Positions 48,341 to 62,463 of a stretch of 64,000 bases of DNA are shown in pieces. Source of the stretch: Fomitopsis serialis (taxonomy: Eukaryota; Basidiomycota; Agaricomycetes; Polyporales; Fomitopsidaceae); contig NW_025954964.1 of NCBI RefSeq assembly GCF_022376445.1, positions 496,001 to 560,000 on the forward strand, read 5' to 3'. Numbering within the stretch: position 1 is the stretch's first letter; each line of letters opens with the position of its first letter. A model generated the notes under the pieces. That model saw nothing but the letters and a program-made list of their open reading frames with translations. It was not told where the DNA came from and did not search any database. A program made the position numbers and the translations under genes.

Positions 48341-49249
48341 ATGCATAGGTATGACGGCCAACGGAAGCACATCATACACTCTGTGAGCCCCTTCTTCACC
48401 CGAATTCGTGATGTTCCGGAGCTGACACTCCCCAGTTGTCGACCCTGTTGTACCAGTTGCATACCCTCTCCTTCCTCCTCTCGCCTTCAGTCTGGATCTT
48501 CCTGGGTCGACTCGTATCCCATTTCCACTTCTCCGGACCGCGCGACCTGGATCCGACGAGGTCCCTGCGCTTCTGGTACATCATCATCGTCGTCGTCAAC
48601 TCGGGTGCGCTATGGAACCACGCGAAGGAAGGGGCGGCGCAAGGCCGGTCGGTCGTACTGGACTTCGTCGGAATGTGTGCGTTTTGTCCGGTCATTGCAC
48701 GCTTTCTGCTTTGCTCATACCGCGCGTTGTCCTCATTCACGATTTGCTACAGCATACGAGCCGTCAAGAGCCCACCTGCTTGCGCTCGACTTGTCCATCG
48801 TCTTCCTCAGCATGGTCCTCACAACAATTGCATACGAAACGTCGTATGCAGCAGAAATGCCACCTAATACCCCGGACCCACTGCTACCACCATCCACCAC
48901 ACCAGCGTCTCCGCTTCCAACCGGCGTACACGAAGACATCAAGTCACCCTTTGTCATTGACCTCCGACTCTCTACCATGATGGAACGTCTTCGACATCCA
49001 CCGCCTCCGCCACCGCCGAGGGACACGTCCGTCGATGACTTGCTGCCAATGCCCAACACTACGAGCTGGCGATTGTCAAGTGGGCTGCAGATGTTGCTGC
49101 GAGCACGGCAACAACAAAGACAGCGCGCGCGGGGCACAGCGACTGCGGCGCGACGACCGAGCGGAGATGAAGGTGGGAGAGAGGACGACGACGAAGACGA
49201 CGATTCCAGACAGGATGTTCCGGGCGGGTTACATACGGATCGTACTTGA
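48341..49249 (+). CDS. DUF1746 membrane protein, DSC E3 ligase subunit 4-like
   Basis: The family (DUF1746) includes the subunit Dsc4 of the Golgi/endosomal Dsc ubiquitin ligase that processes SREBP and clears membrane proteins. ATG at 48341: QRKHIIHS, a short intron, then TLLYQLHTLSFLLSPSVWIFL, the family signature and first membrane segment; then LRFWYIIIVVVNSGALWNH and, after a second intron, AYEPSRAHLLALDLSIVFLSM plus a hydrophobic segment. The rest is polar with a seven-Pro run and a Gln/Arg stretch; it ends with a PGGL-containing tail, TGA at 49247-49249. Two introns, frame intact. Family call is confident, the Dsc4 orthology less so. Confidence 0.82.
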   Translation: MHRYDGQRKHIIHSVSPFFTRIRDVPELTLPSCRPCCTSCIPSPSSSRLQSGSSWVDSYPISTSPDRATWIRRGPCASGTSSSSSSTRVRYGTTRRKGRRKAGRSYWTSSECVRFVRSLHAFCFAHTARCPHSRFATAYEPSRAHLLALDLSIVFLSMVLTTIAYETSYAAEMPPNTPDPLLPPSTTPASPLPTGVHEDIKSPFVIDLRLSTMMERLRHPPPPPPPRDTSVDDLLPMPNTTSWRLSSGLQMLLRARQQQRQRARGTATAARRPSGDEGGREDDDEDDDSRQDVPGGLHTDRT

Positions 49250-49348
49250 TATTTTAATGGATATTGTCTATTGCGCGATCGACGATGACACAGAGGTTCT
49301 GGTATAGCTGCGAGTTTCCCCGTCGAACATCGTGGACGAACGCGTGGG

Positions 49349-49606
49349 TCACCACTTCCGCTTCATCTACAGGAAGGACATGAACAATGTACTGGAAACA
49401 AACACTTGCATACGTACCGTCTCCCGAAGGCATGCACCGAACTTTGCAAATTCCTCCTTGCATGCATCCTTCCGCACGTCCGTATACGTTGCCAGGATGC
49501 ATTTCCCGTACGCGGAAGCTTGTGCAGAGCATGTAGTGGTTGCATGTCCAGCAAACCGGCGCAGAGGCGTCAACGTTGCTGCCGCCTGACTTGGATTCGG
49601 GTGCAT
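49349..49606 (-). CDS. Small twin-cysteine (CHCH-type) protein, NDUFAF8-like
   Basis: A protein of about 70 residues. Start taken at 49606 (MHPNPSQAAATLTPLRRF); an in-frame ATG also exists at 49639. The core reads CSAQASAYGKC then ACKEEFAKFGAC, so four Cys in two CX(n)C pairs within a helical hairpin, with YGKC and EF spaced as in the complex I assembly factor NDUFAF8/C17orf89. An intron (about 49366-49413) leads to the last codons MKRKW and TGA at 49351-49349; this basic ending is typical of fungal members. Such proteins go to the mitochondrial intermembrane space or matrix. Its stop is 99 bp from that of the DSC4-like gene. Family call from pattern only. Confidence 0.78.
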
Positions 49607-50062
49607 CGTGTGTGGGGTGCTGTCTATCTTCCCATGCAAAGGGTACGAATTGTGTGAGACGTATAGACAGAAGAGTCAATATGCGAAATTCAAACAGGTC
49701 CTCCTTGGGTCCTCCACTCTTCCTAAGTTGAGATTGGATCGGCACACGCGTCACCCTCACGTGCCTATGCCAGCCTGAGGGCGTCTAGACTCTCAACTCA
49801 AGGGCGTCTCCGAGTGCTCCTGGAGCCCTTCGCGTCGTGCTCTACTACTTAGCTGAGAAGCTACTGGTCTATCCCTACTGGTTGTCGGGGCGTTGGTGCG
49901 GTACTGAGCCTTTCTAAACTCTGTGCAAGTCTTATCACTCTCTCTACACCTCTGAAAGCTTCTGGAACCTGAGACCACTACTAGTACTCGACGTTACAAG
50001 CCGCATTCAGCTCGCTCACCGCACCACTCATTTCGGCACACATACAGGCGGGAAGGAATGCC
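49607..50062. promoter_or_regulatory. Divergent region between the CHCH gene and CSF1
   Basis: 456 bp between two oppositely oriented starts, presumably both promoters. No TATA box recognised and no coding signal. Confidence 0.35.
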
Positions 50063-53000
50063 ATGCTCAACATAGTGCTTCTCATTGCCTGCGTCTGTAC
50101 TGTCATCTTGCTGCTCTTGTATCTATTCTACTGGAACCGTGTGGTAGCCTTGATCATCAGTGTCATTCTCCGCGTAGCTTTCTGGAATCAAGCAGAGTCG
50201 AGCATATGGCTGGACATTGGTATGTCTCTAAGAACTCTTGAACTGTACGAGCTTAATTCTTGCAGGCTCTATCCAGTTCTCTGTGATAGCTGGGAGGATA
50301 GCGTTCAAGAACCTGCGTTACTATTCGAGCAACCAGACCATTCGAGTTGTCAAGGGTCAAATTAGCTGGAGATACTGGCTTCGGAGGCCGGCCGAAGAGG
50401 ATGACCTGAGCCATGCACATGTACTTGGAGAGGACCCCAAGCGTACGTGCCTTGCAAACTTACTCGTCAAGGTTCTTCTCATCCATCCCGACAGAAACCG
50501 TGCACTTGCCGCTCTCCTGCCGAGTCCATGTATCGCTTCAGGGATTTGAATGTTTCGTCTATAACCGCACAGCTGCATATGAGAACATTCTGTCCCAAAT
50601 GGCGGACGACCTACCTCCAACCCCTGCGCCTACGCCGGCTGCACCGAGCGTCAGCATGGATGCACGCGGTGCCCTGCGCAAGATGTTCAGCAGGACCTCA
50701 ACTGCAGCTGAACGTGCGTATCTTGCACATACCGGGACGACACGCTAACTCCGCACTTCCAGGTGGCGCCGGACCTTCACTTTCTCTGGCTTCCTCGCTA
50801 TACTTGAAGGCACCGAGTCATATCAAACGTCTGGTGTCCTGGATCAGGCTCCAACTTCCCAACTTCGACCCGAAGAACTTGTTGCCCATGGGTGTCGAGG
50901 TGTCGAAGGGCGCCATCATCTGCGGCAACGCATCCACCCCAAACCTGCTCATCGCCGAATTCAGCCAGACCGAAGGGACATACGGTATCGTCCAGGTGAG
51001 GCGCGCCGATGCCCAATTGACTCGTGCACGCTCACAATCTACAAGGCCAGGTCCAAGTGCGACCTATACAAGCAGTTGTTGAACCTCAAGTTCCAGAACG
51101 CCTCTGTGCACTACTTCGAGAACGCCGATTTCGATGCTCACATGGGCGACGTCGGTCGAAGACTTCGCGAACACATCGAGTCTTCCGGGGACGTTTACAT
51201 CAAGCACACTGGCTTTCTCACTTATCCGTATTATCACAAGCTCTGGACACGCTTGAAGCTCTGGTCTGTAGAGTCAAGGCCCCATGCTCGCGCTCGCTCG
51301 TTCGTGCGCCGCTTGTTCGGCCGGTCAGTCCCGGTCCCTCACCCTCCCACATCGTGGGCGTGGTGGAGAGCGCAAAAGACGCCTGACGACGAGACGCCCA
51401 TTGGGATCGACTTCTCCAAACTGGAATACGCCATTGAGCGCAAGATTCTGGAGGCGCCCGTCCTAGAGCTCCTGTACTATGCCGACGTCGTAGGTATTGT
51501 CCCTGCCGAGCCTCCCCAGCAGCCGGCGGACCCTGACAGTTTGGACCCGTTCGACATCGGCAACGGCGACCTTCCGCCTGAATGGGGTATTGACTTCGTG
51601 GTGAAGGGTGGGTTTCTGCGGTATGGTCCTTGGGCGGACCGTCAAAGGTGAGGACTGGGTTTGAACTGTTAGGAGCCCCGTACTGATACCTGTCCTTGCT
51701 TATTAGGTCCATACTTCAAAGTTGTTTCTTTCCTTCGACGTATCACGATGCAGAGCCCGCCATTCGTTTGAGGCCCGGAGATACGCGGACATGGACTGGC
51801 TTGAAGATATTCATAGAATTGCGGGACGGGGTCACATTGCATATACCATTGCGCGAGGCTTCCAAGGCAAACCCAATTGTTCATGTACAAGTCGTGTCGC
51901 TGACAAGATCTTCCATAGGACTGGCAATGGGATGGCAAGGTGGACGTACCGGATCGGCCACGGAAGAGAGAGGCCGCTTTCATTCATGTTAAGGCCGGAG
52001 ACAGCTCCACTATAAGCTATATCATGCCGATGGTGGCCAGTGCGACGGGCTACCACCCACTTTTGGAAGTGCATCTTGACACCTTGACCGTCACGTCCAG
52101 CCTGAATGATATGCGGCTCCTAATGGCGCAGTCTTGTCGAGTGCGTTCTGTCATGTCTTGGATATCTGCATATCATTGATAATTTTTCGCGACGCAGGTT
52201 CGCTGCCAACTACCCACACCGCTGAAGTGGAATGGAGAGCGGACGTGGACATTTTCAGTATTACTACGGCGTGCACAACTCTACCTTCTGAGGGACCACA
52301 TCAATATGCTTACTGACCTTGGCCGGGATTGGAGCTCGGGACCCCCCAGTGACTACCACCGTTTCATTCCTATGCACTACGTAGTGGAACTGGACTTGCA
52401 TGACTACGAGGTAAACACCTACGTGAACGATCATAACATCATCGACAAGCCGCTCATCAAGGAGGACAATGGTGCGTTTGTCATGACCTCTGTTGATGCC
52501 TCTTGCTGAGCCTTCATCACAGCGATCCTCGCCTTGCATGGAATGCGCCTGAGCTCGGTCGTCCAGATACCTCTAGTTTGGTACCGCCCGGAAACTACGA
52601 CAGTGTCGTTTCGGTTAGAAATACCAGACGCTTCAGTGCGGTTGACGCTTCCCCGCTGGAACACCTACTCCTTGTATCCCTCACCTGATCGTACCAACGT
52701 CGGACGAATCGGGTTCCTCACCCTCGATGGATCTTACCGATATCACGCGGATGTGCGCGAGTACAATGTGGACCAACTCAAGTTAGACTTTGCGGTATGT
52801 CTATGTCACGCGCATGTCCTACCACCGATAATGACGATTTTTAGGCTCGTAACATAGTCTACAAGGCGTTTGGATGGAATATCCGACACTTCCTGATTTT
52901 GCGCGAGAACTACTTCGGCTCTTTCACACATTTCTGTACACTCTCAGAATATCTCGAGAAGAGGAGGAAGGACCAACCCATCACTGACCCGATCGAACTT

Positions 53001-56000
53001 CAATACCGACCGGGAAAGGTATATAAACAATCATACCGGCGAGAACAAAGTACTGACAAACGTTATGACAGTCGAACTCTATGGAGGTCGAGGTCGGCCT
53101 CTATGTTGACAGCGGTTTGCTAGTCCTTCCCGCAGGCCTTCCGGGGTTCGAACAGTACAGTCAAGCCGAGATGCTTCACGCAAAGGCAGAAGACTTGGGT
53201 TCATGTCTCTTCCTCAACTGTCCTATTCTGCAGCTACAGTTACGAACGAATGACTACTTCATGGGTGCGGACCCAAGCCGATCTTCTTTTCCCCAGACCC
53301 TTACCGTCCGTCCAGAAATGTCCTTGAACGTGGATACCATATCAGGCCATCTTGAAGACCATTGCTCAGATCAGACTCTGTTCAGTCGTGTTGGTGAACG
53401 TGACGCATCCAATGGATTGATCATTCTGGATGGTAAGCTAATCATGGTCGTGGTCCCACCCTCTGACGCCCCGACAGAACTCGACATTACTGCCAATCGG
53501 CTGTTTGGACCCCAGCCGAGGACCGCGACTTACGTTTGCATATGGGAGATACACGCAGGTTCGTTGAAGGCGTCCCTTCGGCACACCAAGCGCGACTGCT
53601 GGGGGCCGTCGGAAGTTCTCTTGGAATGAACTTCTCCGACATCCTCAATGCTCCAGCGAAGGAATTTGGGCTGCCCGTCGACCCAGATGGTGAGCCTTCA
53701 CATATACGAACTGTCAATAGTACCGCACGTTGACAACCGTGTTAGTCACTTTCCTCAAGGCTAGCCTAGGATCAGCTTTCTTGGTATGGCTTGCCGGCGA
53801 CGGCGCCATAGAGATAGCATTTCCCGATGGCTTGCGGTTCGACAGCAATGACTTGGCTGGTGGATCGTACATGAAAGTCATGAGCATCCGCGTTCCAACG
53901 GGGTCGTTGAAGGCTTTGAACATGACGAGAGAACACTCCAGAGATTGGCACGATACCGCAGTCTTACCTTCGATGTCAATCTGGATGTGTACTCCGCGCC
54001 ACCCGGATGGCAGAAGAAAGCGCAGGATCAGACCTCATTCGTGAACACTCAAGATGGCCTCACCGGCCGAGCGAATTGTCTTTATTCTCACGCGGCTTCA
54101 CACTCTTCGAGAGATATATTGCCCTCTGGTGAGTGTCGTTGAATAACAGTAGCGTACCTCACTAAGACAGCCTCTTTAGGCCGTGGACTCCTCGATAGTG
54201 ACATCTACTTACCTCAGCTGAGGGTTCCCCACTACCGTGTCCGAGAAAGGGTCCCCGAGTCAAAGAAACAACCGCTGATGACGAACTCTGGTCCCCGGAG
54301 GATACCGCCTGGGGCTCAGTCGACAAGCCAATTTTCCGAATCGGAAGGTGACGAAGGGCTCTCTGAAGCGATGCGAGATGCACGCTTAGCGTAAGTCACT
54401 GAATCGTATCAAAATCTCGAAATGACGGCGATTGACACGTCGGAGGCAGTAACTCGCGTCTGCCGGGCTCACTGAGGAACAATGGACAGAGTACGGAGGA
54501 AGACAGCATGCAGAGCGGTGATGAATCTGACAACGAAGACCTGACGGAATCAATTGACTGGGACAGTGAAGAGTCGGCTGGGTCGAATCGTGAGTTACAG
54601 TTCTGTTTCAGTACACCTTTATCTCAGACACATCCCTCGTAGTCGGCACCGAAAAGCCAATGGTCTCTCAATACCGAGAGTTGGTCAGCCATTATAAAGC
54701 ATCACTGCTTCGTCAACCTGCAACGTGGGACTCGACACCGTACAATCTCTACCAGGTAAAAGTGCAGACTACCCATGTATCCTCCCACTCAATAGTTTGT
54801 GTAGAAGCCGCGGATGTCTTGGAAGCAGCATGCAGACAATAGCTCCCGCAAGTCATACAAATTCATTCGCGGGGAGATGCCATACATCGCGCCGTCGGAA
54901 AATCAAGTCGACACGACTGTCCTACGATTGTCTTCTTCGCGGGGCATTGACATTTGGATCACTCCTCTCGTTGTTCAAGTCTTCGACAGCCTACTCAATG
55001 ATCTAAGTCTCAATGTGAGTATCTATTTGCTTTGCACGATAATGCGCTAAGGGCGCCAACCTAGCAATTAACTCCTGAGCTCCGCTTTGACGCCATTATG
55101 AGCGACTATGTACGCTCCTCCATACCAGTCCCTCGATCAATCCGCAGAAGAGTCGTTCTCGACGCACAAATCCGTAGCCTCACCATGGCATGTGGGGTGT
55201 TGATTACGAAGGACACGGAAAACTTTAGTGCTGCTCGGGGAGAGTGTACCGCCGAAGAAGGTTACAACCGGTCGGACAACTGCACTGCGTTGCATCTGTC
55301 ATTGGAGAATGGCACCTTGGGCTGGACGGGAATCGAACACTCGGATGTCGATTCTGACAGTGCATTCACTACTTCATTCAAACAACTGTCTGTGGCCTTT
55401 GGTGGCGCGGGAGGGCAGGACAAGAGACTTGGCCGTCGAGGTTCTAGTCTGTCCCCAGTCGCAATCGGTGCGACGATCGCATCAAGCACGGCCTCGGTCA
55501 TCCAGAAAGAGGCTTCGCTCTACCTTGGAGCTCTCGACGTCACCACGGAGGATCATGCACTCGGCCTTGTTAAGTCCTTCGTCACGTCCTCCCTCGAGTG
55601 GATTGAAAAGGCCTTGGATTCCCGACGGAGATATCAGGTCTATAATGCGACCGCCGTGGACCGACAGGTCATATATCAGGTCGTCAAGTACTCTCGCCAA
55701 CGAACAGTCGTTGATCCCCTGTCGACAATTCAACCATCCTACCTTGTTCAGAAAGGCCAGCCTGATCAATTACGTCGCAGCAGCTGCTTCAAGTTTCTCG
55801 TCTACCTGCGAAACTGTCTCAGGTCCTTAGAAGCCAAGGAACGGCATGGGGTCCTGGAGATGCCAACCAACACGAATACGGATATCGCCTTACGAGACCT
55901 TTACTTATTGCTCGAAAACCAAGACTTCAGCCAGCCTGTGGACGAAGACACGTCTGGTTTACCCAAACACGCTTTCATGCAGAAGCTATTCCATAATCCC

Positions 56001-59000
56001 GATGCGCAGACCCGTCAAGATCCGAGGAACTCATTTGCGATCCCTATGTCAGGCTCGTTGCGCTTGGAGTCGATCTCTGTGACTGTCAGTCACGGCGCAG
56101 ACCGTGGCGGCAGTACGTTTATTTCCGGACCTCTCAGCGTGTGTACCCAGGTCAAATCGAACAACTTCCTACCTGCCCCGCATGTAACTTCTGGCAAGAG
56201 TTACGGCAATCTGGCTCTCACGGATAAGCAGGGCAGGCAGCTTCTCCACATCACCCTGTCGATCAACCTGCATAAAGTGGACATCAGGATCTTGCCACAG
56301 ATGGTCGTCCTTGTTGAACAACTCGCGCGTCTGCCAAATATGGCCTCGAAGTCCAGTCCTTCCGTAGATGCCGCACACCCTTCTTGTACGCCCAGTTCAC
56401 CGATGGCAAGGTTGTTGTCTGGCGCGTACATCGACGTGGCATTCTCCGTTCATTCGGCAAGTTCCACAGCAACTGCCGAACGCCTCTCCATCGACTTCGG
56501 CATTTCTCGTCTCGGATATACCGCCACTGCTCTCAGTAAACCCCTCGCCGAGCCATCCGCTGTTGTCGAGTATCAGTATTCCATGAACCATTCACTACTG
56601 GTCGGGGAGACGACGCTGCGGCTTCGCTCTCATGACCAGGCAGTTTCTTCCAATGGCGGCGTGGCTCTGGCGTCCTTCGAGGTGCACCGAAGCAAGTTCA
56701 ATGTCTCCTTGCTGAAAGAATCACAACAATGCCTTGTCTTGCGATTGGTCGCTGGTGTAGATAGCGTGGGCCTCACGATTCCCCGGAGCGCCCTAAACCT
56801 TTACCGCTCTGTCGATGACTGGAAGGCTACATACCTTTCTGACGTCCCAGTCGCGCGGCACCCGTCGACTCCACCTCCAAATCCGACGCGATACACAACT
56901 GGAGAAACAGAGAAAAGTGGGGCACTACGCTTCTCCATGCACGTAGCTTGTGCAAACGCGGGAGTGACATTACAAATCGCGCGTGGCACTTGGTTCTCTT
57001 GGGAGGTGAAGGAAACAGTCTTGAATCTGGCTACATCGGAAAGCACGGCCCAGACGCTTCCCCTGTCATTTGGTTTGCAAGCAGGGCCCCATGTCATCGG
57101 AATTTCTACTCAAGCACGAGCGAAGGCCACTGGTACTCCTACCTCCCACGTCCGTGTCGAATTGCCGATGGCGACAATGAAAGGACATTACTCCGGCTCA
57201 CTCTTCACGGTGTTTCATTAGTGGAATCTTTCCATCTTACCGTCAGGCCCGCAGATTGGGACACATTGCTCTCCGTCTACCAGAAATCCGAGCAAGGTTT
57301 CAATGACTTGATCCATCTCATACAGGAGACAAGGCCAGCGAACAAGCCCCCCGCTTCGGATACATCTGCGCGGAAAATATCAAGCTCAGCGGTTCCTTCC
57401 GGATGAAGGGGTTCCGTATTGGTGTCGAGGGCCATTCTTCCACTGTGTTCCTGGAATGCGATGATATCAGTGGCAGCATGGAGAATCAGGACGACTTGGG
57501 CTGGCAAATTCGACTGTCAGACTTATCTTTATCGCTGGCTTCGAGATCGAGCTCCCGGTCAGCATTGGATCGTGGTCACCGCTCAGCCTTCGTCACAATT
57601 GATTTCGAAGTCAACATGACGGGTGTTGCACTCTCCAGTAAACATACCCTAGAAATGACCGCGACCAAATTCCACGCCGTGATGCAGCCGACTTCCGTCG
57701 GGGAACTGAGTGACTTCGTCGATCACTTGCAGGTGTGCTCCTCTGGTCATACGCCATTCCGTTCAAAAGCTAACAATCCGAACAGGCTGAAGTCCTGGTG
57801 CGACAAGCGGATCGTGCGAACGAGTTGGCTCAATTCAAGGAGAAAACAAAGAATATCATGAAATCATTCGACGTGAAGTCGGGAGACGCGAACAATCTGC
57901 AGACATCTTGGCTAGAACAGTACAACTTATACCTGACTATGCGGCATATTGGAGTCGCATTTCCTCTGGCAGTGTTTCCTGATCTTCAGATGTCCCGCAC
58001 TGGTAGTCGAGATGATGCAACCGCTGTTCGTGCATTTCTGTTCTCCGTCAAGTCCTTGGCCTTTGGTGCGGAGCGTGGGGAAAGTGGGCAGGCGACTGTG
58101 AAGGGGTTCTCATTCCAGTTCATCTCGAGGTGCGTCTGCTGGGATGGCAAACGAATTCAGCTCATCAGTCTCCCCATTCAGGTTCCGGCAGTCTGTTGCT
58201 GCAGACTTCGGAGGCGACAGCCATTACACGCAGAACAGAATGCTCTATCCGGAAATGACCGCCCAGGTGCGGTCCGAGCGAACCGCTGGGGCGCGTCGCG
58301 TACGCATCGCTGCGAACGTCGATGGCTTCATACTCGACCTCGATCCTTCGATCCCCCATTACGTCTTCTCCTTAGTGGACGTCTATCGTCAAGGGCGAGA
58401 GCGAATGGACCAACTCGCTAGTAACATTACTTGGTCCGGTGATAAGGCAAACGCGGACAAGCAGGCCACTCCAACGACCGAAGGCACTCGTAATGACTCT
58501 CTTCCTAGCTCCAACATGCTTTCGTCGATCAAGTTTGCCAGTGGAAAAGTCCGCATGCACAGCACCTCGTTGAACGAGACCTCTGTCAGAGGTCGTACAG
58601 TCTCTGGCCTCGCTGATCGATTGGATGAGTACGGCCCGGAGATAGGCGTGGAAACTTTTGACTTACCCGTCGTCACGGTCTGGGGGGAGTATCGAGCAGG
58701 TACCGCGCCGAGGAGAATGTGCTCTAACAAGCAGAGGGTTGTTCCATCCATCCTCATGTTTAAGGCCACTATCCATTCGAGCCAAAACACGCTACGTCCC
58801 ACACTGCTTCCCTTCGTGACCAAGATTGTATCCCACGTCGAAACACGCCTACGACAATCCAGTCGGCCCCTTTCTCAATTCCCTCCCACCGCCGTCCAGC
58901 ACGTGGTTCTCGAATCGCCTGTCGGCGCAGAGAAGATCCTTGACCCCTGGATCCGGTCCCCGGACTCAAGATCAGTCTCTGCTTGCGCATTGACCAGTCT

Positions 59001-61214
59001 AGACTGGAGCTCAGCTGTCAACCTGACGTCAACGTCCTCGCGGGGCTTCACTGGGACAGTGGCGGCTTCATTGTGAACATCTCTCCTGGTTTCCGCCGCG
59101 TCAGTTTCACGGGAAGTGTCGCCGGGCTCACAGTTGGGCTGAAACACGGCTTCCTCAGCGAGGACTGTGTCAGGTTGGATGCCCGGAACCTGGCCTTCAA
59201 TGTAACTTTCGCCAAGACGGTTGTAGACTGTGACAAAGTCATCAGTTCCATATCCGTGGTAGTTGACACCGAATTCTCTGGTGCGGTGCGGTTCTCCAGA
59301 CTACAAGACGTGCTTTGCTTCAAGGCCGTATGGCTAGACCGTATTCCCGTCCTCAGTGGACCTGTTGCAACTCCAGCAACTCCTCAACCACATACAGCAC
59401 ATACCGCATCACGTTCCCCAGCAGCCAGTCAAGAACTTACCACAGCCATACTGCTTCGCTTCCGCAGTGTCAATTTGGATGCAGACCTCGGACAATCCAT
59501 CAGCTATGTCAAACTCCGCATCGATAATATGCTCATTCGCAGCAAACTTAGCGACGACGTATCGGAGCTGACACTAGCGATAGCTCAGTTCGCAGTGTTG
59601 GCTTCTGGAAACGTTTCTGGACAAGCTACGGTGCCGAACTTCGAGTTCCACACCATTCGTCACGGAGAGGGCAAGAACGGAGGACTCTGGGTGGTCGGAT
59701 GCTTGACCTCACGATGCGAAGTGGCGTATTCAATGTGGATTTGGAAAGCGAATATCAGAAACTGATACAGTACAGGTGTGCAGAGAATCCGCTCCATGGT
59801 CTGTGCCTCCACTGACGATTTCACAGAGCTGAACCCGTGGAGGTCAAGATCTTCGACGACTGGTCGATGATTACTGATCAAGTACCTTCGGGGCAGAGAC
59901 ATGTCGATGTGGCATTCACAGTGTCTGGAACAGAAGTGATCATCGTTATGAACGTCGGGACGATCCCGAAGCTGGTGTCGTACGCAGACAAGTTCAAGCT
60001 CACTCTCGATAACCAGCGAGAAGGCGCAAGCAAGGAGTCCAAGGCGTTCAGGATTGCCAGTTCGCCGAGGCCCGACAACCCGCTATCGGCTGTTGCTAAT
60101 GCCATGTTGAAGTCCACGCGAAGCCGCCTGAGGGAGGAGACAGGTGTCAACTACAAGATCAGACAACGGATGAGCCTCAGGCTGGATGTCCTGCGTTTGG
60201 TCGTCTTTCCGCGTTCCATGCGCGATTCCGAGTTGGCTCAATTCATAGGCCGCGACGTCCATGCGCGGCTCGATCGTATGGTCGAGATCACTGCCTTACC
60301 TGCAAACGGAATCTAGAATTGTCTTTCTCTTCCATTTCGACATCTCGAGTCAGCCAGCTGAACCACGCCTTGCTTGCTAAGGAGACCGTGGACGATAGCA
60401 AGAAATGGCTCTCGGCACTCATGAAGGACGCTCCGGAGGCTACGATATTCGGGCTGCCCTCTATGGACATGCGCATGAGCAGCGAAGAGGATATCATAGA
60501 CGACAGGCGGACCCTCGTTTACGACTTCAGCAGCAGATTCACGGTGAAGGAAGGAGCAAGAAATCGCGAAGACATCTACATCACCCTCAACATGTCGCTG
60601 TACACATGGCTGACATCGCTTCGCAAAGCGTTCACAAGGGAGATGCAGCAGGTGCAAGCCTCTGGGGACGCTCGCGGAGGCCCAGTCGCGATCGTACAAC
60701 AAGCTGCATCTTCTCGCAAACGGGCCGCTGAGTCTGCTGTAGCCGCCATGCGCGCAGACAAGGAAGTCGACGAACAAATAGCTGGGCAAGAACGACCGCA
60801 CTTGGGCCGTGCTGCCACTTTGGCTATAAGCCCTAGCAGAGCGGCTACTTCGCCTGTTTCACCGAACTTTTCGATTCCTAGCCCCGCTTCTCTGCGCCTC
60901 ACTTCGCCGACCAGCCACGGGTTTGACCCTGCGTCCCTAGCAATGCCTCCGACTCCGGGCAAACTCGGTCTCAAATACGAACCCCGAGAGCGTCACATCG
61001 AACGTCTCACGATGAGACAGCTTGGAGAGGCCACCCCAGACGTCATGCATCCCTTCTTCATGAAGAAAGCCGGGTTCAGTCTCGAGGACTCCTTGCCGCA
61101 ATACGTTCACGAGTATGCCACAATGCCGACGGAGGAAATCATGAAGCATTGCTGAAGCTGTACAGCAAGCAGCTGACCTCCAATCAGAAGGACGAACCTG
61201 TCGTATCTGTTTGA
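50063..61214 (+). CDS. CSF1: Bridge-like lipid transfer protein Csf1
   Basis: Giant ER-anchored protein of the BLTP1/Tweek/Csf1 family that forms a hydrophobic groove carrying phospholipids between membranes; yeast Csf1 supports GPI-anchor synthesis and cold growth. ATG at 50063 gives a membrane segment (LNIVLLIACVCTVILLLLYLF) followed by YWNRVVALIISVILRVAFWNQ and ESSIWLDIG; then SVIAGRIAFKNLRYYSSNQT and WRYWLRRPAEEDDL, the family N-terminal signature. Beta-rich repeats run for about 3,000 residues, with one uninterrupted frame of 707 codons at 55098-57221. The C-terminus has LPQYVHEYATMPTEEIM. There an AA pair at 61144-61145 has probably lost a base: the present frame stops at 61155, while the shifted frame continues LLKLYSKQL to TGA at 61212-61214. 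More than 20 introns; most splice sites not individually verified. Confidence 0.93.
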
Positions 61215-61332
61215 TCATCATGGACGGACGTACCATATCGCGCAGTTTAATGTTTAACATTATTTCATTATCTTCCGCAGACATTCTTCCTAATATCAAG
61301 ATGTTGGCTTCATTGTAGACGGGCATGCCTAT
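61215..61332. terminator. Convergent 3' region between CSF1 and YIP1
   Basis: 118 bp between the inferred stops. AT-rich (TTTAATGTTTAACATTATTTCATTATC at about 61245-61271), suitable for polyadenylation of both transcripts. Confidence 0.4.
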
Positions 61333-62416
<1,084 letters not shown>

Positions 62417-62463
62417 GATGCCCGATCCGGCAGCTCGCATTTTAACTTCTCACCACTTCGACC

